Assembly (NCBI GenBank): GCA_963742535.1
Contig: CAVUMC010000001.1
Coordinates: 230,413-294,412 of the forward strand
Reading direction: 5' to 3'
Source of the DNA: VRUE01 sp963742535
GTDB lineage: Bacteria; Actinomycetota; Thermoleophilia; Solirubrobacterales; 70-9
Length of the DNA stretch: 64,000 nucleotides
Shown: piece after piece, positions 42,893-52,551 of the stretch
How positions within the stretch are numbered: the first letter of the stretch is position 1
Layout of the letters: each line of letters begins with the position of its first letter
Notes under the pieces: generated by a model
The model's database searches: none
Told to the model about the DNA's origin: nothing
What the model saw: the letters and a program-made list of their open reading frames with translations, nothing else
Made by a program: the position numbers and the translations under genes

Positions 42893-45327
42893 GGTGCGCA
42901 GGCGCCTTTTGGCATCGGCCGGGTCGGGCCGAAGGAGGGCGGCTGCGCGGCGGGCGAGCTGCCCCAGCGCCGATTTGGGTGAGGCGAGAGCGAGAAGGCA
43001 AGTCGGGCGCCGTGGGCAAGGGGGCACCAGGCGGTCCAGGGCTTGCCGTAGCCGCGGCCGTTGAGTTTCAGCGAGTCGATGTACTGGCCCTGTCCGCGAG
43101 TGGAGATGGTCAAGTGACGGCGATGCGCAAGTGTCAGCGAGGCATGGGGGAAGAGCGGGCTGCCGATCGCCAGTAGGCCGACGCCCGGGACCGACGGATA
43201 GAGACCGAGGGCGCCGAAGACGTACCAGGACGAGAGCGTGCCGAGGTCATCGTTGCCGGGATAGCCGGCCGGGCCGGTGTCGTAGAGGCGCAGGCCGCGG
43301 CGCACGGTCGCCTGCGTCCGGTAGGGCTGGCCCAGCCAGTCATAGAGCCAGGGGGCGTGCAGGGTGGGCTCGTTGCCGAGCAGGGCGTGGTCGGCGTGGG
43401 TCCCCCCCGGCCCGGCGTTGAGCTTGCGCAGAAAGTGCCGCAGTCGGGCGCTGGCCTTACCGTTGCCGCCGATCGCCCGAAAGAGCCCGGCAGGATCGTG
43501 GGGCACCATCCAGCTGTACTGCACCGAATCGCCCTCGACGAAGCCGCCCCCGCGCAGGTTGTCGTAGTCAGCCGGGAAGGCTCCGTTTTCATAGCGCGGC
43601 TCGATCATGCGGCTGTGGCGGTCGAAGAGCTTGCGCCAGTTGCCTGAACGCTGCATAAAGCGACCGTATGTCGCCTGGTCACCCAAGGCACGGGCGGCGA
43701 ACTGGGCGATCGCGAAGTCATCGAGCGTGTACTCGAGCGTGGTCGCCGCCGAGCCCCAGACGTCGTCGGGATCGCCGTAGATCGAGTTGGAGTTGCGGAC
43801 GTTGGTATCGAGGTCGAAGGGAACGTAGCCGTGCGCCAAGTAGGGCCCCAGGCCCTGGCGCTCGAGGTATTCGCCGTTGGCGCTGCGGCATTCTTCGTCG
43901 GCTCCGCGCAGCATCGCCGCCAGGGCAGCGCGGCGGTCGAAGTCACGGGCGCCGAAAGCGGCGGCCGAGGCGATCAGGGGGTCAGCGGAGTCACCCACCA
44001 TCGTCATGCTCTGGCCATTGGCGTAGGACCAGCGCGGCAGACAGCCGCTCTCGGCCGCGTCGGCGAGCAGCGAGGCGATGATCTGACTCGCCCGTTTCGG
44101 GGCGAGGATCGAAAGCAACTGGATCTGCGTGCGGTAGGTGTCCCAGCCGGAGAAGTCGGCGTACTGGACGCGCCCCACGGCACGGTGCAGGAGGCCGTCC
44201 ATGCCGATGTAGTTACCGCCGACGTCGCTGAAGGTGCGCGGCGCCAGACCCGCGTGGTAGAGCGCCGTGTAGAAGGTGTCGAGGGCCTGGGGCGGACCGC
44301 CGGCGACGCGGATCCGGCCCAGCCAGGAGTTCCAGCGGCCTTCGGTTTTGCGGGCGACGGTGGAGAAGCCGAGGCCGGGGTTTTCAGCCGCAAGGTTGGC
44401 GCGAGCCGCATCGACGCTTGTGAACGAGAGGCCGACGCGGACGCTCACGGTGCGGTTGTGGCGCGTGTCGAAGCTGGCATAGGCGCCGGCATCGGCAGTC
44501 GTCTGGGGATTACTCGCGGGCTGCTGGCTTTCGCTGGCTTCGGTTGAGCCCGGCAGCAGCTTGTTGCCTTGCCAGGTGCCGTAAGCGGTGAAGGGGCGCG
44601 AGAAGACGGCGGCGATATAGACGCGGTAGCGGGGCCGCTGGCCGCAGAAGAGCCCGCTCGAGGCGACGCCGTCGATCTCGCCGTGAGCGGGGTCGATCCC
44701 GACCGCGGCGAAGTCGTCCGGCCGTGCGCTGCCGCCGGCGTTGATCAAGACGCTGGCATGGGGATTGCGTGGAAAGGTGAAGCGGGCCATGCCGGTACGC
44801 GTGGTCGCGGTCAGCTCGGTGCCAATCGCGCCGCCCCCAACCGGGTTGAGGCGGACCGAGTAGTAGCCCGGGCGCCCGCTCTCGTGGCGGTGGGAGAAGC
44901 CCGGCTGGAAACGGCCGTCGAGCGCCGAGCCTTCGCCCGCCGGCGAGGCATTCAGGGTCTCCGTGGTGGGCATGAAGGGGAAATCGCCGTAGAGCGCGCA
45001 GCCGGCGCCGGAGAGATGAGTGAGGCTGAAGCCGCGCAGGTGGGAGTCGCGGTAGTCGTAGCTGCCGCGGCCATTGCTGTCGGCGGGGGTCGTGTCGGGG
45101 CTCCACTGGACCATGCCGAAGGGCGCCGAGGCGCCCGGGAAGTTGTGGCCGCCGCCGAAGGTGTCGTGGCCGGGACGGGTGCCGGCGAAGACGCGGACGT
45201 GGTCGGCGAGCCCGCTGGCACGAGCCGACGGCGCGATAGCGATGAGAGCGATGGCAACGGCGGCGAGTGCGAGCGCAGCGATTGCCGTGCGGATGCTGGT
45301 CCCTGCGCGAGCGATCAAGCCATGCAC
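42889..45327 (-). CDS. GH92 family alpha-mannosidase, secreted
   Basis: An 812-residue exported glycoside hydrolase: GTG start, signal peptide (about residues 1-37, ending PSARA), then the GH92 N-terminal beta domain (GGGHNFPGASAPFGMVQWSPDT, GFSLTHLSGAGCALYGDFPFMP) and the (alpha/alpha)6 domain. GNDDLGTLSSWYVFGALGLYP is the diagnostic C-terminal motif containing the catalytic base region, and NRRWG ends the domain. GH92 enzymes are calcium-dependent exo-mannosidases acting on alpha-linked mannose. It leads the GH92/GT39/GtrA operon. Confidence 0.92.
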   Translation of the reverse strand: MHGLIARAGTSIRTAIAALALAAVAIALIAIAPSARASGLADHVRVFAGTRPGHDTFGGGHNFPGASAPFGMVQWSPDTTPADSNGRGSYDYRDSHLRGFSLTHLSGAGCALYGDFPFMPTTETLNASPAGEGSALDGRFQPGFSHRHESGRPGYYSVRLNPVGGGAIGTELTATTRTGMARFTFPRNPHASVLINAGGSARPDDFAAVGIDPAHGEIDGVASSGLFCGQRPRYRVYIAAVFSRPFTAYGTWQGNKLLPGSTEASESQQPASNPQTTADAGAYASFDTRHNRTVSVRVGLSFTSVDAARANLAAENPGLGFSTVARKTEGRWNSWLGRIRVAGGPPQALDTFYTALYHAGLAPRTFSDVGGNYIGMDGLLHRAVGRVQYADFSGWDTYRTQIQLLSILAPKRASQIIASLLADAAESGCLPRWSYANGQSMTMVGDSADPLIASAAAFGARDFDRRAALAAMLRGADEECRSANGEYLERQGLGPYLAHGYVPFDLDTNVRNSNSIYGDPDDVWGSAATTLEYTLDDFAIAQFAARALGDQATYGRFMQRSGNWRKLFDRHSRMIEPRYENGAFPADYDNLRGGGFVEGDSVQYSWMVPHDPAGLFRAIGGNGKASARLRHFLRKLNAGPGGTHADHALLGNEPTLHAPWLYDWLGQPYRTQATVRRGLRLYDTGPAGYPGNDDLGTLSSWYVFGALGLYPSVPGVGLLAIGSPLFPHASLTLAHRRHLTISTRGQGQYIDSLKLNGRGYGKPWTAWCPLAHGARLAFSLSPHPNRRWGSSPAAQPPSFGPTRPMPKGACAP

Positions 45328-45358
45328 GTTACGGCGCTGGCTTAAGGTTCCCGCAGCC

Positions 45359-45994
45359 GTGAAGACACGCAACGCAATCCTCACAGTCCTCACCGTCGCC
45401 GTAATCGCGACGGGAGTCGTGCTGGCGCTCGACGGTGGCAAGGACAGCACCCGGGCCCAGGCGGCGACCGAAGCGATGCACGGCGAACCGAGCGTGACCG
45501 TTATCTCCCCTCGCAGCGGCGCCCGCCAGACCAGCCACGCGGTCGTGGTCAAGGTCGACATCCACAACTTCCTGCTCTCCGCCCGCCATTTCGGCGGCGA
45601 ACCGTTGCTGCACGAGGGCCACATCCGCTTCGGGCTCAACCGCGTGCCGGACTGCGTCGAGCCAGCCAAGCTGCAGCGGGCGATCGAAAGCCCCTTCGGC
45701 AACGGCCGCCTCGTCGGCCGCTCCTTCGACTTTCCCGAATACGCCGGGCCCAACGGCGTGCTCGCCGAACGAATCGGCTCGGAGGGCAGCTACTCGCCCG
45801 CCACCCGACCGGAGATCTACTACCACGCCCTCCCCCCCGGCTTCTACCGCTTGGTGATCAATCTCGCCCAGAACGATGGCTCGACTACCCCGTTCCACGC
45901 CGTGACCAACTTCCAGATCCTGCCCAAGCCCGGTCACGGCCCCAAGTGCATCAACGGCAAGGTGCCGAGCGCCAAGGCCGCCGCCTTCGGCTGA
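45359..45994 (+). CDS. Exported protein of unknown function
   Basis: A 211-residue protein with GTG start and an N-terminal signal or anchor (KTRNAILTVLTVAVIATGVVLAL). The mature part resembles an Ig-like beta sandwich (SVTVISPRSGARQTSHAVVVKVDIHNFLL, then FYRLVINLAQNDGSTTPFHAVTNFQI) with two cysteines (PDCVE and PKCIN). Function unknown. It diverges from the GH92 gene with 31 nt between start codons. Confidence 0.75.
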   Translation: MKTRNAILTVLTVAVIATGVVLALDGGKDSTRAQAATEAMHGEPSVTVISPRSGARQTSHAVVVKVDIHNFLLSARHFGGEPLLHEGHIRFGLNRVPDCVEPAKLQRAIESPFGNGRLVGRSFDFPEYAGPNGVLAERIGSEGSYSPATRPEIYYHALPPGFYRLVINLAQNDGSTTPFHAVTNFQILPKPGHGPKCINGKVPSAKAAAFG

Positions 45995-46024
45995 GAGTGC
46001 TTCGCTCTCCAATACTTCACTTTG

Positions 46025-46030
46025 TATAGT
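46025..46030 (+). promoter_or_regulatory. -10 element for the ABC exporter operon
   Basis: TATAGT preceded by TTTG lies so that the predicted +1 (about 46037) is 2 nt from the GTG start at 46039; the -35 is weak. This implies a leaderless or nearly leaderless message. Confidence 0.5.
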
Positions 46031-46038
46031 GGAGTGTC

Positions 46039-47853
46039 GTGCGTACCTACCGGCGTTTGATGGGCTTTCTGCGGCCGTACCGCCGCCAGCTCTGGGGTTC
46101 GCTCGCATTTGCCTGGGCGGCAATGGGGATGACGGTGCTGATCCCGTGGCTGACCGGGCACGCAGTCAACGCAATCCAGGACGGCGACAAGCCCGATCTT
46201 TTGCCGCTGACACTGGCGATTGTCGGCGCTGGCATCCTACGTTTGGGGCTGACCGTGGTGCGGCGGCTGGTCGCGGGCCGGGTGTCGCTAGCGGTCGAAT
46301 TCGACCTGCGCCAGCTCTTTTACGCGCACCTGCAGCGGCTCGAGCTCGGCTTCTTCGACGGCCAGCAGACCGGGCAGCTGATGTCGCGGGCGACCGTCGA
46401 CCTGCAAGCGATCCGCTTCTTCCTCGGCTATGGCCTGATCTTCATCACCCAGAACCTGCTGACGATCACTCTGGTCACGATCGTGATGGTGGCGACCAAC
46501 CCACTGCTGGCCTTGATCGCGCTGGCCCCGGCACCGCTGATCGTTTTCACCGCCTCGCGCTACAACCGGGTTTCGCGCCCGGCTCAGCAGGAGGTACAGC
46601 AGCGGATCGCCGAGCTGACCGCGGAGGCCGAGGAGAACATCTCCGGGATCCGCATCGTCAAGGCCTTCGCTCGCGAGGAATACCAGTTGCACCGCTTCCA
46701 GCGCTCGGTCTCGCGGGTCTTTGACCAGAGCATCTATTCGACCAAGCTGCAGGCCTTCTTCTCACCGCTGATCGGGCTGCTGCCGCAGATGGGGATCGCC
46801 CTGGTGTTGCTGATCGGTGGGCGCATGGTGATCGACAAAACGCTCGACCTCGGTGACTTCACCACCTTCTACTTCTACCTGGTGATCCTCGCCGGACCGA
46901 TGCGGATGCTCGGCGTGGCGATGGGTATGGCGCAGCGAGCCGTCGCCTCCGGCAACCGCCTCTTCGAGATCCTCGATCGCGAGCCGGAGATCGCGAGCCC
47001 ACCGGGGGCGCCCCCATTGCCCGTCGGCCGCGGCAGCGTGCGGATGGAGGGTGTGACGCTTCGTTACGAGGGGCCGCGCGCCGGCGCATCCGATGTTGAC
47101 CACACTGGAGGTGGGTCAAAGTCGGATGCGCTGAGCGAAATCGACTTCGAGGTGCCGGCGGGGAGCACCGTGGCGCTGGTCGGACCGTCCGGATCGGGCA
47201 AGACCAGCCTCGTCGCCCTGATCGCGAGGCTCTACGACGCGAGCGAGGGCTCGGTCCTGGTCGACGGCGCCGACGTGCGCTCGGTCGAGGTCGAGTCGTT
47301 GCGGCGGGAGATCGCCTTCGTCAGTGACGAGAGCTTCCTTTTCAGCGCCAGCGTCGCCGAGAACATCGCCTACCCGCGCTCCGATGCGCCGCGCGAGGAG
47401 ATCGAAGCCGCGGCGCGGCGTGCCCAGGCAGCCAGCTTCATCGAGGACCTGCCCGGCGGCTACGACACCGTGGTCGGCGAGCGCGGGCTGACCCTTTCTG
47501 GCGGGCAGCGCCAGCGAGTGGCGATCGCGCGGGCGCTGCTGGCTGACCCGCGCATCCTGATCCTCGACGACGCCACCTCCTCGGTCGACGCGACCACCGA
47601 GGGGGCAATCAAGTCCGGGCTGCGTGAGGTGATGGAGGGACGGACGACGTTCGTCATCGCCCACCGCCTCTCAACCGTCTCGCTCGCCGACGAGGTGATC
47701 GTGATGGACGGCGGGCGCATCGTCGACCGCGGGACCCATGCCGAGCTGCTCGAGGGCTGCAGCTTCTACCGCGAGATCGCCGAGCACGGCCTTGCTGACT
47801 CGGTCTTCTTGCAGCGTGACCTCGAGCAGCGCGAGGAGGTGGCGCGATTGTGA
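46039..47853 (+). CDS. ABC exporter half-transporter, degenerate catalytic site subunit
   Basis: A 604-residue fused permease-ATPase. Six spans (residues ~15-300) precede the nucleotide-binding domain with Walker A GPSGSGKTS, signature LSGGQ, Walker B ILILDDATSSVD and H-loop IAHRLST. The residue after the Walker B Asp is Asp rather than Glu, the hallmark of the degenerate site in heterodimeric exporters such as TM287/288. A 4-nt overlap links it to the next gene, its expected partner. Substrate unknown. Confidence 0.93.
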   Translation: MRTYRRLMGFLRPYRRQLWGSLAFAWAAMGMTVLIPWLTGHAVNAIQDGDKPDLLPLTLAIVGAGILRLGLTVVRRLVAGRVSLAVEFDLRQLFYAHLQRLELGFFDGQQTGQLMSRATVDLQAIRFFLGYGLIFITQNLLTITLVTIVMVATNPLLALIALAPAPLIVFTASRYNRVSRPAQQEVQQRIAELTAEAEENISGIRIVKAFAREEYQLHRFQRSVSRVFDQSIYSTKLQAFFSPLIGLLPQMGIALVLLIGGRMVIDKTLDLGDFTTFYFYLVILAGPMRMLGVAMGMAQRAVASGNRLFEILDREPEIASPPGAPPLPVGRGSVRMEGVTLRYEGPRAGASDVDHTGGGSKSDALSEIDFEVPAGSTVALVGPSGSGKTSLVALIARLYDASEGSVLVDGADVRSVEVESLRREIAFVSDESFLFSASVAENIAYPRSDAPREEIEAAARRAQAASFIEDLPGGYDTVVGERGLTLSGGQRQRVAIARALLADPRILILDDATSSVDATTEGAIKSGLREVMEGRTTFVIAHRLSTVSLADEVIVMDGGRIVDRGTHAELLEGCSFYREIAEHGLADSVFLQRDLEQREEVARL

Positions 47854-49715
47854 GCCAGCAGGCCGACAGCGAGGGTCACCCCATGAAAGAGACTCAGCCC
47901 GGTCGCTGGCGCAGCATCGCGCTGCTCTTCCGGGACGTCTGGCGGCTACTGCGCGGCCAGGACCAGCGTGGCCGCAAGGTGCGCTGGATGCTCGGTCTAC
48001 TGCGGCCCTACCGCGGCAAGGTGGCGTTGATGTTCGTCGCCCTGCTGGTGGCGACCGGTGCCGGACTCGCCCCTCCCTACCTCGCCGGCCTGGCGGTAGA
48101 CAACGGCATCGAAACCGGCGACGTTTCCGCCCTCGACTGGATCGTCGCCGCCTTCATCGTCGTCGCCACGCTCTACGCGGCCTCGACCTACCTGCAGACC
48201 TACCTGGTCGGCTGGGTCGGCACGCGGGCGTTGCAGGACCTGCGCGAGCGCGTCTTCTCGCACCTGCAGTCGATGTCGATCGGCTTCTTCACCCGGCGCA
48301 GCCCGGGCGTGCTGATCAGCCGCATGACCAACGACATCGAGGCGCTCAACCAGCTCGTCACCGACGGCGTGGTGACGATGTTCTCCAGCGTGCTGACCCT
48401 GGTCGGCGTCGTGGTGATCCTGCTGGTGATCGACGCCGAACTGGCCCTCGTCACCTTCCTCACCTTCCCCCTGATCGCCGCCGCCAGCATCGTCTTCCGC
48501 ATCGTCTCCCACGGCGCCTACCGCGAAACGCGCGAGCGGATCGGGGCGATCACGGGCTATCTACAGGAGACGCTGAGCGGGGTGCGGGTGGTGCGCAGCT
48601 TCGGCCAGGAGCCGCGGCACGTCGACGCGATGACCGAGCTCAATGAGGCCAACCGGGCAGCCAACATGCGCACGGTCTTTCTCAATGCCTCCTACTTTCC
48701 CGGGGTCGAACTGCTGGCCGCGGTCGGCACCGCGGCGATCCTGCTCTACGGCGGCACCCAGACGATCGATGGCGCGATCCAGATCGGCACGATCATCGCC
48801 TTCGTCGGCTACCTGACTGTCTTCTTCGAACCGATCCAGCAGCTCTCCCAGCTGTACACGACCTATCAGCAGGGCATGGCGGCGCTGGACAAGATCTTCG
48901 ACCTGCTCGACACGGCGCCCGACATGGTTGATGCCGAGGGCGCAATCGACCCCGGCACCCTGCGCGGCGAGATCGAGATGCAAGGGGTCTGGTTCTCCTA
49001 CGCCGACGATCCTGACGAGGATGCTGAGTGGGCGATGCGCGATATCGACCTGCATGTGCCGCCGGGGCAGACGCTGGCGCTGGTTGGGACGACGGGCGCG
49101 GGAAAGTCGACCTTCGCCAAGCTGGTCGCACGCTTCTACGACCCGCAGCAGGGCAAGGTGCTCGTCGATGGTCACGATTTGACCGGGGTGCAACAGCTGG
49201 CGCTGCGGCGTCAGCTCGGAATCGTGCCGCAGGAGGGCTTCCTCTTCTCCGGCAGCGTGCGCGAGAACATCGCCTTCGGGCGACCGGAGGCGACCCTGGA
49301 GGAGATCGAGGACGCAGCGGCAGCCGTCGGTGCGACCGATTTCATCGCTGCGCTGCCGGAAGGGATTGAGACCCAAGTCGGCGAGCGCGGTGTGCAGCTA
49401 TCGGCGGGCCAGCGTCAGCTCGTCGCCTTCGCCCGAGCCCTGCTGGCTGAGCCGCGCATCCTGATCCTTGACGAGGCGACCTCAAACGTCGACGTGCGCA
49501 CCGAGCAGATCATCGAGAAAGGCCTGCAGCGCCTGCTGGCGGGACGCACCGCGATCGTGATCGCCCATCGCCTCTCGACTATCCGCCGCGCCGGCAAGAT
49601 CGTCGTCCTCGAGCACGGCCGCATCGCCGAGTCCGGCACGCATGAGGAGCTGATCGAGGCCGGCGGCGCCTACGCGCGACTGTACGGAGCCTGGGAAGAG
49701 TCCTCGGCGGCCTAG
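47850..49715 (+). CDS. ABC exporter half-transporter, catalytic subunit
   Basis: A 621-residue fused permease-ATPase with a ~40-residue hydrophilic N-terminus, six spans and an ATPase domain: Walker A GTTGAGKST, signature LSAGQ, Walker B ILILDEATSNVD with canonical catalytic Glu, H-loop IAHRLST. Its intact Walker B Glu complements the preceding subunit. The 3' end overlaps the convergent lipoprotein gene by 4 nt. Confidence 0.93.
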   Translation: MSQQADSEGHPMKETQPGRWRSIALLFRDVWRLLRGQDQRGRKVRWMLGLLRPYRGKVALMFVALLVATGAGLAPPYLAGLAVDNGIETGDVSALDWIVAAFIVVATLYAASTYLQTYLVGWVGTRALQDLRERVFSHLQSMSIGFFTRRSPGVLISRMTNDIEALNQLVTDGVVTMFSSVLTLVGVVVILLVIDAELALVTFLTFPLIAAASIVFRIVSHGAYRETRERIGAITGYLQETLSGVRVVRSFGQEPRHVDAMTELNEANRAANMRTVFLNASYFPGVELLAAVGTAAILLYGGTQTIDGAIQIGTIIAFVGYLTVFFEPIQQLSQLYTTYQQGMAALDKIFDLLDTAPDMVDAEGAIDPGTLRGEIEMQGVWFSYADDPDEDAEWAMRDIDLHVPPGQTLALVGTTGAGKSTFAKLVARFYDPQQGKVLVDGHDLTGVQQLALRRQLGIVPQEGFLFSGSVRENIAFGRPEATLEEIEDAAAAVGATDFIAALPEGIETQVGERGVQLSAGQRQLVAFARALLAEPRILILDEATSNVDVRTEQIIEKGLQRLLAGRTAIVIAHRLSTIRRAGKIVVLEHGRIAESGTHEELIEAGGAYARLYGAWEESSAA

Positions 49716-50434
49716 CCGGGGCCGATGCCGCCGGAGCTGCCGCCGCCGGAACCGCCGCCGCCTTCCGGAGCGCCGCTGCCGCCGCCTTCGGGGGCACCGC
49801 CGGCGCCGCCGGTTTCGGGGGCGACTTCTTCGGGCACCGGTTCGGGCTCGATTTCGGGTTCGACGGCTTCGGGTTCGATCGCTTCTGCTTCCGCCCCACC
49901 GGCTTCCACTTCGCCGGCTTCGCTGCCCGGCGCTGTGGCCGTCGGGGCGCTCGGGCCTTCGCTGCAGTCTTTGAAGCCATATTCGCTGGCCGCGTTCTGG
50001 AAGGTGGTGAGGGCAGAGGAGGCGTTTGATTCGGCGGTTTCGAGGGCCGCCGTTTCTTCCCGTTCGGCGGCGAGTTTGACTTCGCCCTCAGCAGTGGCCA
50101 ACTCTTCAGCCGCTTCGGAGAATTCGGGGTAGCCCTCTTTTTCCTCTGGCATGCCGAGGTTGTTCAGGCTCGCAACCATGCCGCTGTAGAGATCCGCGAC
50201 CTGGGCGGTCGCGCCGCTGCCTTCTTCGCCCGAGCCAGCCGATCCGACCGCGGCGTTGACCTCGCCACAGATCGCGTCGCCCTGTTCGATCAGCTCAGCC
50301 TTGCTGAGAGCCGCGGGCGCAGAGGTCGTCGAGACCGTCGTTTCGGTCGACTCGTCGTCTCCCCCGCCGCCACAGCCAGCAATCAGCAGCGCTGCTACGG
50401 GCAAGGCGACGATCCATGTCCGGCGGGGACTCAC
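49712..50434 (-). CDS. Lipoprotein with low-complexity C-terminus
   Basis: A 240-residue protein with lipobox LIAGC (Cys near residue 21). A helical middle (ALSKAELIEQGDAICGEVN to EYGFKDCSEGP, with two cysteines) is followed by a Glu/Pro/Ala-rich and then Gly/Ser-rich tail. The helical core with its two cysteines resembles exported helical proteins of this lineage, including the one at 7748-8242. Function unknown. Confidence 0.75.
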   Translation of the reverse strand: MSPRRTWIVALPVAALLIAGCGGGGDDESTETTVSTTSAPAALSKAELIEQGDAICGEVNAAVGSAGSGEEGSGATAQVADLYSGMVASLNNLGMPEEKEGYPEFSEAAEELATAEGEVKLAAEREETAALETAESNASSALTTFQNAASEYGFKDCSEGPSAPTATAPGSEAGEVEAGGAEAEAIEPEAVEPEIEPEPVPEEVAPETGGAGGAPEGGGSGAPEGGGGSGGGSSGGIGPG

Positions 50435-50525
50435 GAGGGAAGCGAAATTAGCAAAGGGATTAGACGGCTTTGCAGGGATTTGCTTAATCTCAAACGAGAT
50501 TTGCGCGCCTGAAAGAGCACTTGAG

Positions 50526-50596
50526 CTGCGGCCCAGGGACTCGAACCCCGACTACCTCGTCCAGAGCGAGGCGTGCTGCCATTACACCAGGCCGCA
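50526..50596 (-). tRNA. tRNA-Gln(CUG)
   Basis: A 71-nt cloverleaf on the minus strand: acceptor TGCGGCC/GGCCGCA, anticodon stem CCTCG/CGAGG around CTCTGGA (anticodon CTG), T arm with GGTTCGAATCC, discriminator G. The U1-A72 pair is typical of glutamine tRNA. CCA is not encoded. Confidence 0.95.
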
Positions 50597-50607
50597 AAGC
50601 AACAGCT

Positions 50608-51837
50608 TCAGGATATCGACGAGAGGTCGGTGTCGGGGTCTGCGATCTGGTCCTTGGCGTCGGAGACGTCGACGCCGTCGGCGAGCATGCGGCGCGCTTC
50701 GGCGAGGTCTTCGGAGCGCTCGACGCTGAGCGCTCCGGCTACGCGGCCGTCCTTCAAGTACCAGACCGAGAACTCGCCCTTTGCGCGATCGCCGCGCCAG
50801 ACCTCCTCGTCCCACTCGTAGGCCGGCCCGACGTACTCGAGGCTGGCCCAGTCGGCGAGGTCGCTGAAGAAGTAGGGCACGACCTCGTAGTCGGCATCGG
50901 CGCCGAGCATGTTGCGGGCGGCGTGCATCCCCTGCTGCATCGCTACGTCCCAGTGCTCCACCCGCAGGCGCTTGCCGTGGATGACGCTCTCGTACGAGCA
51001 GCAGTCGCCCGCCGCGTAGATGCCCTCGACGGAGCTCCGCAGCTTCGAGTCGCAGGTGATGCCGTCGTCGATCGCGAGGCCGGCACGTTGGGCGAGCATC
51101 GCGTCGGGGCGCACGCCGGCGCCGACGACGACTGCATCGCACTCGATCGCCAGGCCGCTCTTCGTCACCACGCCCTTGACCCGACCGTCGCCCTCGTAGG
51201 CCTCGAGCTCCTCGCCGCCATGGATGGTCACACCCTTGGACTCGAGCAGCTGGTGGAACCAGCGGCCGGCCTCCTCGCCAAAGGTGCGCGAGAGGGCGAC
51301 ATCCTCCATCGTCACGATCGTGCACTTGGTGCCGTTGGCGGTCAGCGAGGCGGCGACCTCGGCGCCGATGTAGCTGCCGCCGATGAGAACTACGTGCTCG
51401 GCGCCTTCGGCGTCCGCGCGGATCGCGTCGGAGTTGCCGTAAGCGCGCAGGTAGTGGATGCCCTCGTTCTCGGCCCCCTCGACACGGAGGATGTTGACCA
51501 TCGCGCCGGTGGCGATCAGCGCTTTGCCGAAGCGGATTTCGTCGCCACCCTGCAGCTTGACCGTGCGAGCCTCGGGGTCGAGTGACATCACGTTGGTGCC
51601 GGTGAGCAGTTCGACGTCATTCTCCTCATACCAAGAGGACGGGTTGACGTAGGCGTCGGCGCGCTCGGCCTCGCCGCGCAGGTACTCCTTGGAGAGCGGT
51701 GGGCGTTCGTAGGGCGGCTCGGGCTCGCGGCCGACCAGCAACACCGAGCCCTCGGCGCCGCGCTTGCGCAGCTCCGCGGCGCAACTGGCGGAGGCGAGGC
51801 CACCGCCGATCAAGAGGAAGTCGACCTCGCGGGTCAT
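50608..51837 (-). CDS. FAD-dependent NAD(P)H oxidoreductase (ferredoxin-reductase/AIF-like)
   Basis: A 409-residue two-dinucleotide-fold flavoprotein. FAD motif LIGGGLASASCAAELRKRG and PPYERPPLSKEYLRG are followed by the NAD motif VVLIGGSYIGAEVAASL and the second FAD motif GIYAAGDCCSY. No CxxC redox disulfide, so it resembles BphA4/ferredoxin reductases rather than disulfide reductases. A ferredoxin partner is not adjacent. It lies 27 nt after the TrkA-like genes and may be co-transcribed with them. Confidence 0.88.
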   Translation of the reverse strand: MTREVDFLLIGGGLASASCAAELRKRGAEGSVLLVGREPEPPYERPPLSKEYLRGEAERADAYVNPSSWYEENDVELLTGTNVMSLDPEARTVKLQGGDEIRFGKALIATGAMVNILRVEGAENEGIHYLRAYGNSDAIRADAEGAEHVVLIGGSYIGAEVAASLTANGTKCTIVTMEDVALSRTFGEEAGRWFHQLLESKGVTIHGGEELEAYEGDGRVKGVVTKSGLAIECDAVVVGAGVRPDAMLAQRAGLAIDDGITCDSKLRSSVEGIYAAGDCCSYESVIHGKRLRVEHWDVAMQQGMHAARNMLGADADYEVVPYFFSDLADWASLEYVGPAYEWDEEVWRGDRAKGEFSVWYLKDGRVAGALSVERSEDLAEARRMLADGVDVSDAKDQIADPDTDLSSIS

Positions 51838-51864
51838 GGGCTCGACCGCTCCAGTGGGGTCTGC

Positions 51865-52551
51865 TCAGCCACCGTTGCCGGCGCTGTTGCCGCCGGAGGG
51901 GCCGAACATCACCTTCAGAAGCTCCTCGTGGCCGGGGTCGAGCACCGCCAGCACCTCGTCACCGACCTCGAGCACGGTGTCGGCGACGGGAACGAAGCCC
52001 TTGCCGTCGCGCAGAACCGAGATCAAGAGACTGCCTTCCGGCATTTCGAGGTCGCCGACACGCCTCCCGGTTACCCCGGAGTCCTTGCCGAGCAACATCT
52101 CGATGATCTCCAGCTGCTCCTCCTGCAGATCAAGCAGGTGGACCAGGCCGTACTCGGGCACCTCGTGCTCGAGCAGGCGCAGGATGAGGTCAGTGGCCGA
52201 GACCGAGGGCTTGATCCCGAGCAGGTCGAAGTGGGGCTTGTTGCGGGGGTTGTTGACGCGGGCGATGATCCGCTCAACCTCGTACTTCTCGCGGGCGACC
52301 TGGCAGATCAGCATGTTGTCCTCGTCGTCGCCGGTGACCGCGATCACCATGTCGGCACGCTGGATGCCGGCCCGCTCCAGGACCCAGAGCTCGGAGGCAT
52401 CGCCGTAGGAGACGTTGTGCTCGAGCTCCTGCTCAACGGTCAGGTAGCGGCGGCGGTTGCTCTCGATCACCGTCACCTCATGTTCCTTTTCGAGCAGCTC
52501 GCGAGCGAGGTTCCAACCAACCTTCCCCGCGCCGATGATGATGATGTACAT
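51865..52551 (-). CDS. TrkA/CeoC-like potassium uptake regulator (RCK_N + RCK_C)
   Basis: A 228-residue cytoplasmic regulatory protein. The Rossmann RCK_N domain (YIIIIGAGKVGWNLARELLEKEHEVTVIESN, VTGDDEDNMLICQVA) binds NAD(H)/nucleotides; an RCK_C domain occupies about residues 135-215 (GVTGRRVGDLEMPEGSLLISVLRDG, VGDEVLAVLDPGHEE). The segment GDDEDN...ARVNNPRN resembles mycobacterial CeoC. ATG overlaps the stop of the companion gene. Confidence 0.9.
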   Translation of the reverse strand: MYIIIIGAGKVGWNLARELLEKEHEVTVIESNRRRYLTVEQELEHNVSYGDASELWVLERAGIQRADMVIAVTGDDEDNMLICQVAREKYEVERIIARVNNPRNKPHFDLLGIKPSVSATDLILRLLEHEVPEYGLVHLLDLQEEQLEIIEMLLGKDSGVTGRRVGDLEMPEGSLLISVLRDGKGFVPVADTVLEVGDEVLAVLDPGHEELLKVMFGPSGGNSAGNGG

